64,000 nucleotides of DNA, from positions 992,001 through 1,056,000 of the forward strand of contig OZ242033.1 in the NCBI GenBank assembly GCA_965205155.1, given 5' to 3'. Made by a program: the position numbers and the translations under genes. The notes beneath the pieces were generated by a model. The model saw only the letters and a program-made list of their open reading frames with translations, ran no database searches and was not told where the DNA came from. The DNA comes from Aldehydirespirator sp965205155 (lineage in GTDB: Bacteria > Actinomycetota > Acidimicrobiia > Acidimicrobiales > Aldehydirespiratoraceae). The number at the start of each line of letters is the position of its first letter. Position 1 is the first letter of the stretch. This document shows positions 33,801 through 41,188 of the stretch, piece by piece.

Positions 33801-35102
33801 CTCCGCGTCGTCGAACGGGCCGACCGGCTCAGACGCTCCGGCGTCGGTGAGTGCATCCTCGTTGAGGTCGATCGGTCCGGGCGGGCGGCGACCGACCTGA
33901 CAGAGTTCGCTGAGTTCGGCTGCGGCTGCCATCCCGACGTTGAGCGTGGCCACGTCGCTGCGGCTGCGCTGCTGGGCCTTCAGCAGTTCCCCGGTCGCCG
34001 CTTCCAGGCGCTCCTCGCGCCGGGCGACCCGGGCTGAGGCGCGCTCGCGCTCAGTGGCCAGGTTCTCTACGAAGTCGCGCAGCGCATCGAGCTCTCGGCC
34101 CTCGCGATAGGCGCTCGACTCCTCCAGTGCAGAGATCTCGCTCCGCAGGCGCTCGGCGGTGTGCTCCTCTTCGGCGATGGCCCCGTCGAGCCGGACCACC
34201 TCCGCCTCGGCCGCCTCCGCGGCCCGCTGCTTCTGCTTCTCATTGCGGGTGCGGCCTCGCTCTGCGGACAGCCGGGAGCGTCCCTCGACCGCGTGTCGAC
34301 GCACCTCGTCGGAGCAGTAGGCTCGGTACACGTCGAGCAGGCCAGTGATCGCCTCGGATGTGCGTTCGAGGTCGGCGACGTTGCGGCGGTGCTCCTCCAA
34401 GTCGTCAAGCGGCTGGGCGGCCTCGGCCAGCGCCTGCTCCGACAGCTGCGGGAGCGCCTCGACGAGATGCTCCGGAAGCTCGACATCGATGCGGTCACCC
34501 ACCCGGGGGCTGCGAACCACATGGATGAGCCCGATGTGCTGATCGATCGGCACACCACCGAAGAGTCGCTGCTGCACCGCGTGCCGGTAGTCGGAGCGGC
34601 GCCGATCGCCGAACACCTCGTCGCCGTCGAGAGCGGCGCGGAGCCCTTCAGCCGACAGCGGCTGGTCGCCTGCCACCAAGTGAACGTCGAGACCGGGCCG
34701 TTTCGAGGTGACGAACCACCATGTGGTCACGCTGTCGGATTGGCGGCTGGCCTTGATCCCGCAACCGCACACCAGGAAACCGCCCTGCCTCTCAAACTCG
34801 ATCCACAGGTAGCCCACCGGTTGGGCGTCGTCCCGCCCGTCGAGCATCCACGACTTGAGAATTCCGGTCTGTTCACCGGCCGCGTCGATCCGGCCCGGCC
34901 GGGCCGTCAACAGGAATGGCAGCAGCATGTTCATGGCCGTCGACTTCCCCGAGCCGTTGACGCCCCGTAGCAGCAGCCGGCCACCGGCAAAGTCCAGCAC
35001 CTCGTTCTCGTACTGATAAACGTTGATGATCCCGGCCCGGTTGAGGCGCCACCGGCAGGCTCCGCCGGCACCCGTCGAGGTCTCGTGATTCGCCCGCGAC
35101 AT
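30837..35102 (-). CDS. jetC: Wadjet SMC ATPase JetC, type II (TIGR02680 family)
   Basis: A 1,421-residue SMC/SbcC-like ATPase that extrudes DNA loops and, with JetD, destroys circular plasmids. The N-terminal head has Walker A RGVNGSGKSTAMNML at residues 46-60. Long Glu/Arg/Ala coiled coils flank a hinge region near the middle. The C-terminal head has ABC signature PLSEGEKK and Walker B RFVVLDDAFAKV, with Asp-Asp rather than the common Asp-Glu. An internal acidic stretch (DGDDGETRDGSDSTDGEVRK) is unusual. The ATG at 35102 is chosen because the promoter lies upstream of it. It is first in the operon. Confidence 0.92.
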   Translation of the reverse strand: MSRANHETSTGAGGACRWRLNRAGIINVYQYENEVLDFAGGRLLLRGVNGSGKSTAMNMLLPFLLTARPGRIDAAGEQTGILKSWMLDGRDDAQPVGYLWIEFERQGGFLVCGCGIKASRQSDSVTTWWFVTSKRPGLDVHLVAGDQPLSAEGLRAALDGDEVFGDRRRSDYRHAVQQRLFGGVPIDQHIGLIHVVRSPRVGDRIDVELPEHLVEALPQLSEQALAEAAQPLDDLEEHRRNVADLERTSEAITGLLDVYRAYCSDEVRRHAVEGRSRLSAERGRTRNEKQKQRAAEAAEAEVVRLDGAIAEEEHTAERLRSEISALEESSAYREGRELDALRDFVENLATERERASARVARREERLEAATGELLKAQQRSRSDVATLNVGMAAAAELSELCQVGRRPPGPIDLNEDALTDAGASEPVGPFDDAEIGREIAAMGGAVLTRQADIDQVDQARAEFDAAEKALSLAESRFEAASDAADRASARLAEQDQRLAAARRQWNGSIRLWALEACALLQSTGLDTTAASVAAAVEAADSEPDASSLQAMDAAPDVAPDRAETLRIELSSACDELIGHWRESAAAVGYRLDSERVAAREAQALVDALADRTEPEPPRLGWQTDAGYCLADLIDFKAHLTEVECSGLEAALESSGLLSARLVEGGVLELASGELVAATADPVLNPLSDCLAVTVPDRLNDRVETASVVRLLQSISFDPSSDAATAAATDGSFRVGALHGRHSKDRPEFIGTTARREALERERQKASVLLVSALAVVRDSEAELAERRSSLEQAQRLQERTPSVAAILNAAADVAAAGRAADEASAGKDAATADRDEAERASTGASNELHRIAVTLHLPQDRPGLEALRGKLRDLTSGLDGCRSLLRALTRSIDDWRGAAARWRAAAEELRSERGALSRSESEHSRQHVRLVTIEDSIGAEYAEVVATRERCRRELEQVEDRLPEVREQHVSAVNIRADARAAASVASEERARAGDACEAARSMLIKALAVPGLLDALTLNDTPATPIVTEATGPKGLSEALKAADHLLDGDDGETRDGSDSTDGEVRKEPGSGADTGQEGPAGRTHGTGGPSGPARVTADSVRQSLRRRRDALGAGWDAEERQPDPALPLVVEVTGPSGRAPLAASARAVSAQRDQMVALLDHKQSEALRELLQGLIAREIAERVHGAARLVERMNARLGAVKTAHDVGVRLRWRRSGELDPATNSMVDLLTKLPDLRTEDDERDLRRALSDHLQEARALQPDIPYRQLISRALDYKQWHDMAVMVRRPGRKETRLSRNTPLSEGEKKLVTYLPLFAAVAASCDSIAEQAGTVNHDGNGVARFVVLDDAFAKVSEDNHAKLFGLLVELDLDLIATSERLWGTHATVPELAITEVVRDARLEAILLEHYRWDGAVLERRPMP

Positions 35103-35179
35103 CACGGCGGTTGAAGCTAGCTCACCACTGTGACATCGACTAGAACGGCTCCTACGTCTTTTCTCCTGCAAAACATCAT

Positions 35180-35227
35180 AGATTATCATGTGAATGCTTG
35201 ACAATTGTCACACCGGTGTGGGATACT
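35180..35227. promoter_or_regulatory. Bidirectional Wadjet/HNH control region with two perfect palindromes
   Basis: Plus strand: TTGACA (35198-35203) and GATACT (35222-35227), spacer 18 bp, ending 6 bp before the HNH ATG. Minus strand: TAATCT at 35180-35185 with ACAATT 17 bp upstream (35203-35208), about 78 bp before jetC. Perfect 12-bp palindromes TGACAATTGTCA (35199-35210) and CACACCGGTGTG (35209-35220) overlap the -35 elements and fill the plus-strand spacer. A repressor bound there would block both directions. Confidence 0.6.
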
Positions 35228-35233
35228 GTCTTC

Positions 35234-36754
35234 ATGCTGATCGAAGCCGCCCGGCGGGCCGAGGCCTACGCCAAAGAGATGCTGACCTGCCTCAATGCGG
35301 GCTCGGCATCGTGCGCGGAGGCGCGCGAGGCGCTGGAGATTTCCAGGGCCTTCATGGCTGCGGGCTCCGCTTTCCAAGTCGCGGCGGCCCAGGTCATCGC
35401 CAAGGCCGAGCGCCACGGCGACGGCGGCGCGCAGGTGCTCGCTGATGGGGCCGGGATGCACAAGAGCGACGCGCACAGCCGGGTCAAGACCGCTCAGGTG
35501 ATCCAGGCCGCGCCGGCGGTGTGCGACGCGGTCGAGTCGGGGCGGGTGTCACAGGCCAACGCCAGGCGGCTCGCGGACGCGATCGACAAGACCAGCGCCG
35601 ATGTGGTCGACTCCGACGGCGATCTGCTGGCCAAGGCGCAATCGATGCGACCCGAGCAGTTCACCCGCGAGGCCCGCCGCTGGGTCGCACACCGCCAACA
35701 CGACGGCGGCGAAAGCGAGCACGCCCGCCAGCGGGCGAGGCGCTGTGTGCGCGTCTGGCACAACGACGACGACGGGATGATGCATCTGCGAGGCGAGTTC
35801 GACCCCGTCACCGGCAAACGCATCGCCAACCGGCTCCGGGAAGCGGCCCGACGCCTCCATGACACCGACAAGAAACACGCCGCCGGCGGCGACGTGGGCC
35901 GGCGCAGCTTCGACCAGTGCATGGCCGACGCCCTAGACCACCTCACCAGCACCGCCAGCAGCGGCGACGCCTCGCCGGGAGGCGGCAAGCCCTTCGCCGA
36001 CATCTGCGTCGTCGCCCACGTCGACGACGCCACCGGCGCGCTCATCGCCGAGCTCCCCGACGGCGAACGGCTGCCGGCCGCAGTGCTCGGACAGCTCTGC
36101 TGCAACGCGAAGCTCACCGGCGTCGTCTATGACCGCAAGGGCAAACCGATCTGGCGCACCCAATCGCGGCGCACCGTCACCGAGTCCCAGTGGCAGCTGC
36201 TCATCGCCAAGTGGGGTGGCTGCTTCCATTGCGGCGCCAACCCCGGCATCTGCCAGGGACACCACATCGAGCCGGCCTCACGGGGCGGGCCCACCAAACT
36301 CGACAACCTCGTACCGGCCTGCTGGAGCTGCCACCATCGGATCCACCACGACAACTGGCAGATCCGTAAGAGCCCTGACGGCTGGCACACACTGCACCCA
36401 CCGGACCGGGTGAGCTACGGACCCGCCCACGCCCCCGAACAGCCCATCCCGGCCCGGACCGCGCGCGCCCCCGGACAGCTCGACCGGGCTGCCAACAACC
36501 ACGACCCGGGCCCCTCGCACCACGGTGGAATGGCTGACGTCAACGAGCCTCACCTAGCCAAGCCGCGCATGTCCCTCACCACCACGCGAGGTGGATCCGG
36601 ACCCGCAGCGGCGCGAGCAATGCTCCGCGACGCCAGAGCCAGGCGCGACGGGCACCACCCAACCGATGACTCGCACCCAGACGGCACTCGAGCCGGCCCT
36701 GGGCGCGGCACACCGCCCTGCAACCAACCCGACCGGCCTCTTCCGCTCGAATAG
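35234..36754 (+). CDS. DUF222/HNH endonuclease-domain protein (13E12-like)
   Basis: A 506-residue actinobacterial DUF222 protein with a C-terminal HNH nuclease motif: CFHCGANPG, then GHHIEPASRGGPTKLDNLVP, CWSCHHRIHH (zinc Cys pairs and HNH core). The N-terminal 250 residues form the helical DUF222 domain (AYAKEMLTCLNAGSASCAEA, MQHLRGEFDPVTGK-like segment). A Pro/His-rich tail of about 110 residues follows. The ATG at 35234 sits at the predicted transcription start, so the mRNA is probably leaderless. It is divergent from the Wadjet operon. These proteins are common in actinobacteria and mostly uncharacterised. Confidence 0.85.
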   Translation: MLIEAARRAEAYAKEMLTCLNAGSASCAEAREALEISRAFMAAGSAFQVAAAQVIAKAERHGDGGAQVLADGAGMHKSDAHSRVKTAQVIQAAPAVCDAVESGRVSQANARRLADAIDKTSADVVDSDGDLLAKAQSMRPEQFTREARRWVAHRQHDGGESEHARQRARRCVRVWHNDDDGMMHLRGEFDPVTGKRIANRLREAARRLHDTDKKHAAGGDVGRRSFDQCMADALDHLTSTASSGDASPGGGKPFADICVVAHVDDATGALIAELPDGERLPAAVLGQLCCNAKLTGVVYDRKGKPIWRTQSRRTVTESQWQLLIAKWGGCFHCGANPGICQGHHIEPASRGGPTKLDNLVPACWSCHHRIHHDNWQIRKSPDGWHTLHPPDRVSYGPAHAPEQPIPARTARAPGQLDRAANNHDPGPSHHGGMADVNEPHLAKPRMSLTTTRGGSGPAAARAMLRDARARRDGHHPTDDSHPDGTRAGPGRGTPPCNQPDRPLPLE

Positions 36755-36810
36755 GCATCCTGCATCAGGCCCGAGCCAGTTGGCACGGGTTGGAACCGCC
36801 GCTGGCGATG

Positions 36811-36931
36811 GCAGCGTCTTGCTCGCTATGCGTGCGTTGCGCTGCCGGTTCGGGCAGCGGCTCGGCCGAGGCCGGACTCCGGGAATTAGCAGCGTCTTGC
36901 TCGGTGTGCGTGCGTTGTGTTGCCAGTTCGG
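36811..36931 (+). repeat. Pair of tandem 43-bp palindrome-ended repeats
   Basis: A unit starting GCAGCGTCTTGCTCG occurs at 36811-36853 and 36889-36931, 78 bp apart, with 5 differences in 43. The second unit is preceded by GGGAATTA, and its end TTGCCAGTTC is the inverted match of that start. The same ends occur in the pair at 41159-41286. It lies between the HNH and carboxylase genes. Confidence 0.65.
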
Positions 36932-36977
36932 CTCCAGGTCCCGGCGCGTGGCGGCCCCGCCGGTAGCCTTGAGCGTC

Positions 36978-38534
36978 GTGGCTGAGGCGTCCATGCACGA
37001 CAAGCTCGAGGATCTGAGGGAGCGCAAGTCCGAGGCGCTGGCGGCCGGACCCGAGCGGGCCGTGAAGCGCCAGCACGACAAGGGCAAGCTGCTGGCCCGG
37101 GAGCGCCTCGACTACCTGCTCGACGACGGCTCGTTCCACGAACTCGACATGCTGGCCCGGCACCGGGCCCACGAGGCCGGGCTGGACGACCGTCCCTACA
37201 CCGACGGCGTGATCACCGGCTGGGGGACTATCGACGGCCGCAAGGTCTTCGTGTTCGCCCAGGACTTCACGGTCATGGGCGGCGCGCTGGGTGAGGTGTT
37301 CGCGGAGAAGCTCCACAAGGTGATGGACCTTGCGGTGTCGGTCGGAGCGCCCATCATCGGGCTCAATGACGGCGCCGGCGCCCGCATCCAGGAGGGCGTC
37401 GTCTCGCTGGACGGCTACGGCGGGATCTTCTTCCGGAACGTTCAGGCCTCGGGTGTGATCCCCCAGATCAGTGTGATCCTCGGGCCGTGCGCCGGAGGCG
37501 CGGTCTACAGCCCGGCGATGACCGACTTCATCTTCATGGTGCGTGAGAAGTCGCACATGTTCATCACCGGGCCCGACGTGGTGAGGACGGTCACCGGCGA
37601 GGACGTGACCCTTGAGGACCTGGGAGGCGCCACCAGCCACAGCACCAAGTCGGGTGTGGCCACCTTCGTCGGTGCCGACGAGCACGACGTGCTCGACGAC
37701 GTGAAGACACTGCTGTCCTTCCTGCCCGCCAACAACCTCGAGCAGCCGCCGTCGTACAAGTCGGCCGACGACCCGGACCGGGACTGTGCGGCTCTCGACA
37801 CGCTGCTGCCGGACAGCCCCAACGTTCCCTACGACATGAAGGACGTGGTCGTCGAGGTGGTCGACGACGGCGACTTCCTGGAGTACCACGCGGCCTGGGC
37901 CCAGAGCATCGTGTGCGGGTTCGCCCGCGTCGACGGGCGCTCGGTGGGGGTGGTGGGCAACCAGCCGATGGTGCTGGCCGGAGTCCTCGACATCGAGTCG
38001 GCCGAGAAGGCGGCCCGCTTCGTGCGCACCTGCGACGCCTTCAACATCCCGCTGATCACCTTCGTCGACGTCCCCGGCTTCCTGCCCGGCGTCGACCAGG
38101 AGCACGGCGGCATCATCCGCCACGGCGCCAAGCTGCTGTACGCCTACTGCGAGGCCGCGGTGCCCCGCATCTCGGTGATAACCCGCAAGGCCTACGGCGG
38201 CGCCTACGTCGTCATGGACTCCAAGGGGGTGGGCTCGGACCTCTCGTTCGCCTGGCCCTCCGCCGAGATCGCAGTCATGGGCCCGCAGGGCGCGGTGGAG
38301 ATCATCTACCGCCGCGAGCTGGCCGACGCAGCCGACCCGGTGGCTCGCCGCAACGAGCTGGTGGACGACTACACGCAGCGGCTGGCCAACCCCTACGTCG
38401 CGGCCGAGCGAGGCTTCGTGGACGAGGTGATCGAGCCGTCGCAGACCCGGCGCAAGATCGTGGCCGGTCTGCGGATGCTCGAGTCGAAGCGTGAGGAGCT
38501 GCCTGAGCGCAAGCACGGGAACGTCCCGCTGTGA
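36978..38534 (+). CDS. pccB: Acyl-CoA (propionyl-CoA-type) carboxylase beta subunit
   Basis: The carboxyltransferase subunit (518 residues) that moves CO2 from biotin to acetyl- or propionyl-CoA. It has FAQDFTVMGGALGEVFAEKL, the oxyanion-hole GARIQEGVVSLDGYGGIFFR block, GPCAGGAVYSPAMTDF, and the C-terminal FVDVPGFLPGVDQEHGGIIR and RKAYGGAYVVMDSKG motifs. It is followed at once by an epsilon subunit. The biotin-carrying alpha subunit is not in the window. Starts at GTG 36978 or ATG 36993 are both possible; GAGG precedes the latter. Methylmalonyl-CoA epimerase at 16190 suits a propionyl-CoA role. Confidence 0.9.
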   Translation: MAEASMHDKLEDLRERKSEALAAGPERAVKRQHDKGKLLARERLDYLLDDGSFHELDMLARHRAHEAGLDDRPYTDGVITGWGTIDGRKVFVFAQDFTVMGGALGEVFAEKLHKVMDLAVSVGAPIIGLNDGAGARIQEGVVSLDGYGGIFFRNVQASGVIPQISVILGPCAGGAVYSPAMTDFIFMVREKSHMFITGPDVVRTVTGEDVTLEDLGGATSHSTKSGVATFVGADEHDVLDDVKTLLSFLPANNLEQPPSYKSADDPDRDCAALDTLLPDSPNVPYDMKDVVVEVVDDGDFLEYHAAWAQSIVCGFARVDGRSVGVVGNQPMVLAGVLDIESAEKAARFVRTCDAFNIPLITFVDVPGFLPGVDQEHGGIIRHGAKLLYAYCEAAVPRISVITRKAYGGAYVVMDSKGVGSDLSFAWPSAEIAVMGPQGAVEIIYRRELADAADPVARRNELVDDYTQRLANPYVAAERGFVDEVIEPSQTRRKIVAGLRMLESKREELPERKHGNVPL

Positions 38535-38773
38535 CCGCCCCGGAGACCGCCGAGGCGATTGTCAGCGCCCCGCCTGCGGGCGGCTTGGAGATCGTGTCGA
38601 TCACCCCGGAGCCGACCGAGGCCGAGCGGGCCGCCATCATCGCCGCCGTCGGGGCGCTCGGCTCGGAGATCTGGCCAGACCCGGGCACTGCGACCATGCC
38701 CGCGCCGTCGCCGCGCTGGCGTTACGCAGACCGACCCTGGAGGCGCCGCACCAAATATGGCGGGTGGAACTGA
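38531..38773 (+). CDS. Acyl-CoA carboxylase epsilon subunit
   Basis: An 80-residue protein with the actinobacterial epsilon-subunit pattern: a short strand GLEIVSITPEPTEAERAAII, a helix AAVGAL, and the C-terminal WRYADRPWRRR segment. The epsilon subunit stabilises the alpha-beta carboxylase complex. Its GTG overlaps the beta-subunit stop (GTGA), indicating coupled translation. Confidence 0.8.
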   Translation: MTAPETAEAIVSAPPAGGLEIVSITPEPTEAERAAIIAAVGALGSEIWPDPGTATMPAPSPRWRYADRPWRRRTKYGGWN

Positions 38774-38824
38774 AAACCATTCTTATATATTGATCTCCTA
38801 AGAAGAGCTAGCAGGAGGTCCGTG

Positions 38825-39181
38825 ATGGGAACGTTCAGCGAGACGCTGCGGCTCGCGAGCATGGACGGCGAGCGGTCGGTGGAGATGAAGGCGCTGGTGG
38901 ACACCGGGGCCAGCTACACGGTCGTGCCCCGCAGCCTGCTGGAGGAACTGGGCGTGAAGCCGTTCGCCCGGCGCACTGTCGAGCTGGCCGACGGCCGCCG
39001 CGTCACCTATGACGTCGGTCGAGCGGTGGCAACCGTCGACGGGTGCACCGAGACCACCTTGGTGATGTTCGGCGAGGAAGGCACACGCCCGCTTCTGGGG
39101 GCCTACACGCTGGAGGGGTTGTTGCTGGCCGTGGACCCGGCGGAAGGTCGGCTGGTTCCCGGCACCGAGTACCACCTCTAG
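38825..39181 (+). CDS. Retropepsin-like aspartyl protease family protein
   Basis: A 118-residue protein built around KALVDTGASYTVVPRSLLEE, the D-T-G-A/S catalytic turn of single-domain retropepsin-like aspartyl proteases, followed by VELADGRRVTYDVGRAVATV and a flap-to-C-terminal region LLGAYTLEGLLLAVD. Such proteins act as homodimers. An excellent AGGAGG (38812-38817) precedes the ATG by 7 bp; a GTG at 38822 is the alternative. The 50-bp leader is AT-rich. Its cellular substrate is unknown. Confidence 0.72.
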   Translation: MGTFSETLRLASMDGERSVEMKALVDTGASYTVVPRSLLEELGVKPFARRTVELADGRRVTYDVGRAVATVDGCTETTLVMFGEEGTRPLLGAYTLEGLLLAVDPAEGRLVPGTEYHL

Positions 39182-39262
39182 TGCACTAGTAGGAGGGCGG
39201 TCGATCCCCGCAACACGCGGCTGGTCCCGCTCAAGCTCCGGATGGTGAGCCACCCGACCCGG

Positions 39263-39967
39263 TCAGGCACGAGCCGGCGTGAGCAGGGTCGGCGGCGGGG
39301 ACCTCAACAGCTCGGGCAGGCGGCGCAGATATTGATGGCGCGGGATGGCCTCTACGCCTAGGGAGCGCAGGTGCGGCGTGGCCCACTGGACGTCGATCAG
39401 TCTCGGATGGCCGTCGAGGAGACCGGCAGCCAACGCGACCAGGGCGACCTTTGAGGCATCCCTGCTCCGGTAGAACATCGACTCGCCCGCGAACAGGCCG
39501 CCCAGGGCCACGCCGTAGAGGCCGCCGACCAGCTCGTCGCCCTGCCATGTCTCGACGCTGTGGGCATAGCCGGCGTGATGGAAGCGCACGTAGGCGGCTC
39601 GCATCTGATCGTCGATCCAGCCGTGGGGTCGGGCCGGATCGGCGCAGCCCTCTACGACTTCGGCGAAGGCGGTGTCGACCCTGACCTCGAAGCGGCGGCG
39701 GGCCTTGCGCAGCGAACGGTGCACGACCAGCCCGTCGGGCTTCAGGACGCCCCGCTCGGGAGGGGACCACCATCCGATCCGCCCGCCGGGCCTGAGCGGC
39801 ATGGGGAACAGGCCGCGGCTGTAGGCGGCGACCAGCGTGGCCGGCTCGAGGTCGGCGCCCACGGCGACGAGGCCGGCCTCGTCACTGGACACCGGGTCCG
39901 GGAACACCCAGCGGCAGGCGGGCAGGCCCTCGTACAGCCCGGGCGGGCGCCTACCGTCGGCGGGCAC
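39263..39967 (-). CDS. aat: Leucyl/phenylalanyl-tRNA-protein transferase
   Basis: A 234-residue N-end-rule enzyme that adds Leu or Phe to proteins with N-terminal Arg or Lys, marking them for ClpSAP. It has FPDP at the N-terminus, VAAYSRGLFPM, IGWWSPPERGVL, the HSVETWQGDELVGGLYGVALG core, FAGESMFYRSRDASKVALVAL, and LIDVQWATPHLRSLGVEAIPR. All are family hallmarks. The length is normal. Confidence 0.95.
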   Translation of the reverse strand: MPADGRRPPGLYEGLPACRWVFPDPVSSDEAGLVAVGADLEPATLVAAYSRGLFPMPLRPGGRIGWWSPPERGVLKPDGLVVHRSLRKARRRFEVRVDTAFAEVVEGCADPARPHGWIDDQMRAAYVRFHHAGYAHSVETWQGDELVGGLYGVALGGLFAGESMFYRSRDASKVALVALAAGLLDGHPRLIDVQWATPHLRSLGVEAIPRHQYLRRLPELLRSPPPTLLTPARA

Positions 39968-39989
39968 ACCTAGAGAGTAGGTTGAAACA

Positions 39990-40502
39990 ATGCCTGCCGG
40001 TGCCTGGACCGCCGAGGATCGCTTGCCGGTGCCGCCTCCGGCCCTGCTGCAAGCCGTGAGTGAGACTTGCCGGAGGCTGGCCGACGCTGCCTCGGGCCGC
40101 GTGTTCGAGGTTCCCGGAGAAGGCGTCGAGTCTGTCCTTGAGGAGGAACGGGCGAGCGGCGAGCGCTACGACACGATCCTGTCGTTCATGCGCATTCCAG
40201 CCGTGGCCTCCCTGGAGGACTACATCGCTGCGATCGAGCGGATCCTGGCCGAGGAGGGCTGGATCTGCATGGTGGAGCCAGTCTGGCTCGACCGAGGGCC
40301 GCCGTGGAGGCGGTTGACCGGTCGACTCCGCCGAGCGCCCCGGTGGAGCGACAAGGGCCAGGACGTGGTCGCGGCGGTGCGCTCCCATGGCCTGGTGGTC
40401 ACCGACCTCTACCGCCGCGAGGCGCCGTCGGTGGAGCCGGCATGGCGTCAGTACGTGGTGCTGAGGGCTCGCCGCGAGTCGCCTCGATCGCCGGAGTCAT
40501 GA
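39990..40502 (+). CDS. Methyltransferase-like protein, truncated class I fold
   Basis: A 170-residue protein resembling the second half of class I SAM-dependent methyltransferases: RYDTILSFMRIPAVASLEDY, then RILAEEGWICMVEPVWLDRG (strand 4 to 5 region), VVAAVRSHGLVVTDLYRREA, WRQYVVLRARR. The glycine-rich SAM loop that would open the fold is not evident, so activity is doubtful. Its stop overlaps the next gene start (ATGA), implying coupled translation with the S51-like gene. Confidence 0.55.
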   Translation: MPAGAWTAEDRLPVPPPALLQAVSETCRRLADAASGRVFEVPGEGVESVLEEERASGERYDTILSFMRIPAVASLEDYIAAIERILAEEGWICMVEPVWLDRGPPWRRLTGRLRRAPRWSDKGQDVVAAVRSHGLVVTDLYRREAPSVEPAWRQYVVLRARRESPRSPES

Positions 40503-41188
40503 GCCGGATCGTCCTTGCCGGGGGCCGCGAGCTGGATGCGAGCACGTCGGCGGGCCGGGCCCTGGCGGGCTGCGGCTCGGTCGCGGTGGTGACCATGGCC
40601 GCTGCTTTCCGGCGCCCCGATGCGCTGCTCTCCCGGATCGGGGCATGGGCGAAGGACCTGTCGGTCCAACATGCCGTCGTGAGCGCGGTGCGGCGTTCCG
40701 ACGCGCTGGACCCCGATGTGTCCGGGCCGATCGCAGACTGCGACGGCGTGCTGGTGCTGGACGGGTCACCCGCCCATTTCGTGAGCGCAGTCAAGGCGAC
40801 CCCGCTGCTGGAAGCGATCGTGTCGGCGCAGCGGCGCGGCGCCGACATCGTCTGGTCGGGCGCGGCCGCGGCGGCGGTCTGCGCCTCGATGGTGGACGAC
40901 CGCGGCGGAGCGCTCACGGTCGGCCTGGGGCTCCATGACGGCATCGTGGTCGCCGCGGGCTGGGAGAGCTGGCCCCGTGACCGCCGCCGGCGCCTATGGC
41001 GCATGGTCCCGGAGTCGGTGCTGTTCATGGCCCTGCAGTCCGGCTCGGCAGTGCATTCAACGGCCGCGCCGCAAGTCTTGGCGTCGTCGTCCAGCCCGGA
41101 CGACTGGACCGTGCTGGGTGGCACCGTGGAAGCCCGCCGGGGCGGCACCACTGTCGCGCTGGGGAATTGGCAGCCGGGAGCGCCATAA
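40499..41188 (+). CDS. Peptidase S51/cyanophycinase-like protein, apparently lacking the catalytic serine
   Basis: A 229-residue protein with a class I glutamine-amidotransferase/S51-like fold: MSRIVLAGGREL, CDGVLVLDGSPAHFVSAVKA, then IVWSGAAAAAVCASMVDDRG and ALTVGLGLHDGIVVAAGWE. In active S51-like relatives the elbow reads roughly GSSAGA; here it is GAAAAA, so the nucleophile seems to be alanine. It may be a non-catalytic binding protein. The final codons (LGNWQPGAP) lie within the palindromic repeat at 41159, so the C-terminus may have been changed by it. Confidence 0.62.
   Translation: MSRIVLAGGRELDASTSAGRALAGCGSVAVVTMAAAFRRPDALLSRIGAWAKDLSVQHAVVSAVRRSDALDPDVSGPIADCDGVLVLDGSPAHFVSAVKATPLLEAIVSAQRRGADIVWSGAAAAAVCASMVDDRGGALTVGLGLHDGIVVAAGWESWPRDRRRRLWRMVPESVLFMALQSGSAVHSTAAPQVLASSSSPDDWTVLGGTVEARRGGTTVALGNWQPGAP

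Noticed and set aside
36765..38516. 583-codon minus-strand open frame opposite the carboxylase beta subunit
   Set aside because: The plus-strand protein is a clear conserved enzyme; the antisense product shows no family motif.
39990..41188. The coupled methyltransferase-like and S51-like genes considered as a toxin-antitoxin or defence pair
   Set aside because: Neither has toxin or antitoxin motifs, and the sizes do not fit.
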